Shown here: in pieces, positions 61,677 to 64,000 of the stretch | How the letters are laid out: each line of letters opens with the position of its first letter | How positions within the stretch are numbered: position 1 is the stretch's first letter | Origin: Rhytidiadelphus loreus | Taxonomy: Eukaryota; Streptophyta; Bryopsida; Hypnales; Hylocomiaceae | Assembly: GCA_947034895.1 (NCBI GenBank) | Contig: OX344763.1 | Span: forward strand, 54,187,025-54,251,024 | DNA: 64,000 bases | Direction of reading: 5' to 3' | Position numbers and translations under genes: made by a program | The notes under the pieces: generated by a model | What the model saw: the letters and a program-made list of their open reading frames with translations, nothing else | What the model was told of the DNA's origin: nothing | Databases searched by the model: none

Positions 61677-62148
61677 GAAAGTGCGTAGTGAATTACCAAA
61701 CGGTGGGCAGGAAAGGAAGAGCTGGCAAGGAAGCGGAGCGGGTAAGCACTTGTATGCTCTTAGAGAAATTTGCAGAATGTATTTGTGCATTTTCTCTAGC
61801 GACCATAGGGAATGTGTTTCTCGTTTTATCTCTCCTTTGTTTCGAGGCCTATTGTTTTGTGTATTTGTGACGGTTGTAGTTGTGACGCAGTCATCAGCAA
61901 GTAGTCCTGTAGTTGACAACTTCTGAGGCAATACTTCCGTAGTGGACCCGAAGTGAAATTGTAGTCGGACAGCCAAGCAGTTGGGACCAATGTCCCTCTC
62001 ATTCAATGGCAAACCTGATTTGTTATCTTGAATGCGTAGAATGTGGTCGTCCTTTCATCTAACAGTTCACTATGCCTCTGTGTATACTGAGTGGTTTTGA
62101 ACACAGACAGAGCACATGTGGAGCACTACGGAAGAAGCAGATGACGTC
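61677..62148. other. CACTA 3' region, no gene
   Basis: Contains several TGTAGTTG/GTAGTGG-type motifs (61880-61960), perhaps subterminal sites. No TIR found before the family A insertion at 62149. Confidence 0.35.
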
Positions 62149-62462
62149 TGTCGGAATCCGTAATAGCTTAAGACGGATCCTAATAGACTAGAAGAAATTA
62201 AAATAGCACAAATTTGAAAAAAAATTAGTTTAGGCATAGACTAACAGAAACAAATAAATACTTAAAATTACTTTAGACTTAGTTTCGGAACCAATACGGG
62301 AACATGACGGAACTTGACATCTAGGTGGACGGATTCAGGAGCCGGAATACAGTCACCAGAACGTAGTCATTAAGACAGTAGCTTGCGGCGCTAGACTAGG
62401 GATTCATTACGGCGTTTCGTAGCTTGTGTTCCTGATGAAGTGAACGTTGGGCGCTGGAATGG

Positions 62463-62470
62463 TATATATA
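62463..62470 (+). promoter_or_regulatory. TATA box of family A copy 5
   Basis: TATATATA 82 bp upstream of the ATG at 62552. Confidence 0.55.
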
Positions 62471-62551
62471 CCAAGCTCCTTCTCATTTTTGCCCTCTTTC
62501 AGTTGCTCCGCATCTGGCTGTTAGTGAGAAAAAGTGTGGTGAGTTAGGGTT

Positions 62552-63955
62552 ATGGCGTTAGGAGAGGTGAGACGGATGGCAGAGGTTAGTACGTGGTATA
62601 CGGTCCCAGCCTGGAAGCTCAGTCCGATTATTCCAATGGATCCGCTCCACCTGCGCTAGTTAGAGGACGACTTGAAGGTCTTGGGGTGTGCAGGTTTACT
62701 GAAGAAACCCTGGAACATCCAGAGTGACCAGGTCCTCCGGGAGTTGGCGATAGGCGCACCGAATCAATATGACCAGACTGTGCGCGGGCATCTGGACCAA
62801 TGGACGGAAGAGTTGTAGGCGGAGGTTTACGGATTCCCGAAAACCGGAAATGGATTCGCCACCCGAACAGACTAGTATCACCAACACAAGTTCATCAATC
62901 CACCGCACGCGAAAGAAGGGTACGCCATCAAGGACTGCCGGGACGAGAGGCACAAGCGGCTATTGCGTTTCCTCCTTCCAATCCTATACCCGAACAACAG
63001 TTCCCGGGTTACGGTCACAATGGCCAACACCATCTTCGGGGCATTCCAGAACCGGGTCGTTCACTAGGGACGGGTCATGGCGAGTGTAGTGGGGAGATGC
63101 ACTGGAAACCTAGCGAAGAACAAGCCGAATCCGCTCAGCACCTACCTCCTCCACATGTACTAGCACCAGAAGCTACTGACGGAAGACGAGGCAACGGATT
63201 ACGAGACCGGGTTGATCATGCTCTAGTGCAACTGCTTAGATGACGAGGAGCCGGAGACGCAGGAGTCGGAGAACGACGAAGAAGACATCAAACCGAAAGG
63301 GAAGGACAATCCGGTGGAGCCGGAAGAGAAGGTACCCAAGAAGGAGAAGGAAGACCGGAAGGAGACATCTGCAAGCCGAAGACGGAAGTCTACGGATCCA
63401 ACAGCTAGAGGTAAATTTTCGGGTCCCTCCCTCACGCAGGATGTGAAGACCTGGGAAGGACCGCACTTCTTTGAGTGCGGAGAAGAGTGGATCCGGACCG
63501 CCAAGTTGTACCACGACAGGCTCGTGGACATTGTGCTGCGGTCCGCGGAGGTGATGCACTGTGAACCGGAGAATCTGCTAGACATGCTGAAGACGTTGCC
63601 GCCAGAATCAAAATGGAACGAGATGAGGACGGAGATCCGGAAACTCAAGACGGAACGGGAGGAGCTCAAGGGAAAACTGAACTGGACGGAAGGAGAGCTG
63701 CACCAGTCTCAGGAGGCAACGTAGAAGGCATACTAGGCTTTCCAGACCTTCCAGAAGTAGATGGTGAGTCCGGCCGACCTCTACAACAAGGCAGCACTCT
63801 ATGACGAAATGCAGAAGACATCCGCGGCCTTCACCAATACCAAAATCGTCCGAGTTATGGTGGAGATGGCTGGCAGAATGGAGGCGTCGCTGAAGGAGTT
63901 CCGGTCCATGATGGCGATCATGGATCCGAACAAACCCCTCGACTTCGGTGGTTTC
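62552..63955 (+). pseudogene. family A ORF, copy 5, with nine internal TAG codons
   Basis: One unbroken frame of 468 codons from MALGEVRRMAEV. It contains nine TAGs (62657, 62816, 62873, 63065, 63161, 63224, 63722, 63734, 63758 as first bases) and no TAA, TGA or frameshift. Copy 3 has CAG at five of these (62873, 63161, 63224, 63722, 63734), TGG at three (62816, 63065, 63758), and TAG at the first. Domains are as in copy 3: globular N-terminus with VTMANTIFGAFQ, charged linker, long coiled coil. It stops after ...NKPLDFGGF at the inserted CACTA end. Confidence 0.6.
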
Positions 63956-64000
63956 ACTATAAGAAACCCGCGTTTTTTGTAATGGCAACAAAAAACACGG
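63956..64000 (+). mobile_element. CACTA-type terminal inverted repeat (left end)
   Basis: CACTATAAGAAACCCGCG is a typical CACTA terminus (CACTAYAAGAAA). It interrupts the family A coding sequence exactly where copy 3 continues with PEVPDVIATP. A TTTTTTGTAATGG/CAACAAAAAACACGG pair follows, like a first subterminal repeat. The element continues past the window. Confidence 0.7.

Larger units (their letters stand above)
62149..63955 (+). mobile_element. family A copy 5, cut by the next element
   Basis: Starts TGTCGGAATCCGTAATAGC and is the plus-strand counterpart of 39236-37400. It is interrupted at 63955/63956 by a CACTA-type terminus; its 3' part must lie beyond the window. Confidence 0.7.

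Noticed and set aside
62552..63955. Simple reassignment of UAG to Gln
   Set aside because: Three of the aligned TAG codons sit where the other copy has TGG (Trp), so one amino acid meaning does not fit; mutation is the simpler explanation, with readthrough still possible.

Overview
The window is nuclear DNA from a eukaryote, most likely a streptophyte (a charophyte alga or a seedless land plant). The evidence is spliceosomal GT-AG introns of 115-188 bp, TTTAGGG-type telomere motifs, plant-type hAT (DUF659), CACTA (tnp2, DUF4218, DUF4216, Transposase_24) and SWIM families, and a Ty3/gypsy element carrying a cytosine methyltransferase, a combination reported from charophytes. I cannot name the species. 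Almost everything recognisable is transposable-element DNA; I found no clear housekeeping gene, tRNA, rRNA or CRISPR array.

Layout. 0.6-1.8 kb: decayed SWIM zinc-finger ORF. 2.6-7.5 kb: two damaged copies of 'family A', a TG...CA-bounded repeat with a long gag-like/coiled-coil ORF. 8.0-18.08 kb (minus strand): a Ty3/gypsy polyprotein element in the order gag with zinc knuckle, protease, C5 DNA methyltransferase, RT, RNase H, integrase, PHD finger. It is broken by a 2,045-bp solo-LTR-like insertion in RT (11,158-13,202) and a 333-bp foldback MITE (9,367-9,699); removing either restores the reading frame. Its upstream terminal sequence continues at 39,237-40.6 kb. Between these halves lies a family A copy (18,084-18,576 plus 36,332-39,236). 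That copy is itself split by a 17.8-kb element at 18,577-36,331. The structure is therefore a three-level nest.

The 17.8-kb element is the most interesting object. It has ~30-bp terminal inverted repeats shared with the MITE, and apparent 2-bp target duplications. It carries a 922-codon DUF7869-like (candidate DDE transposase) ORF, and at least 17 copies of a GC-rich palindrome (core TTAGCGCGAGTCGCGCTAA) that I see nowhere else in the window. It also carries a three-exon gene with a ParB-like motif and a degenerate SAM-methyltransferase-like motif, a HAD/FCP1-like phosphatase gene and a further ORF. A transposase, a ParB-like protein and dispersed palindromic sites within one bounded element suggest an undescribed large DNA transposon; the functional link is inference.

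40.6-50.1 kb: a family A terminus, a hairpin-bearing 138-bp tandem array, a putative hAT MITE, a decayed DUF659/hAT transposase and a 3.87-kb family A copy. 50.1-52.8 kb: minisatellite and repeats with tRNA B-box motifs. 52.8-62.1 kb: a CACTA region with a minus-strand tnp2-type transposase, a RING-H2 ORF downstream on the same strand, and a divergent plus-strand Transposase_24 gene. 62,149-63,955: another family A copy, cut at the window end by a CACTA terminus.

Two family A copies keep 468- and 608-codon frames with no frameshift, in which all 15 internal stops are TAG, mostly where the other copy has CAG or TGG. This fits CpA-to-TpA change on either strand, as expected from deamination of non-CG methylated cytosine.
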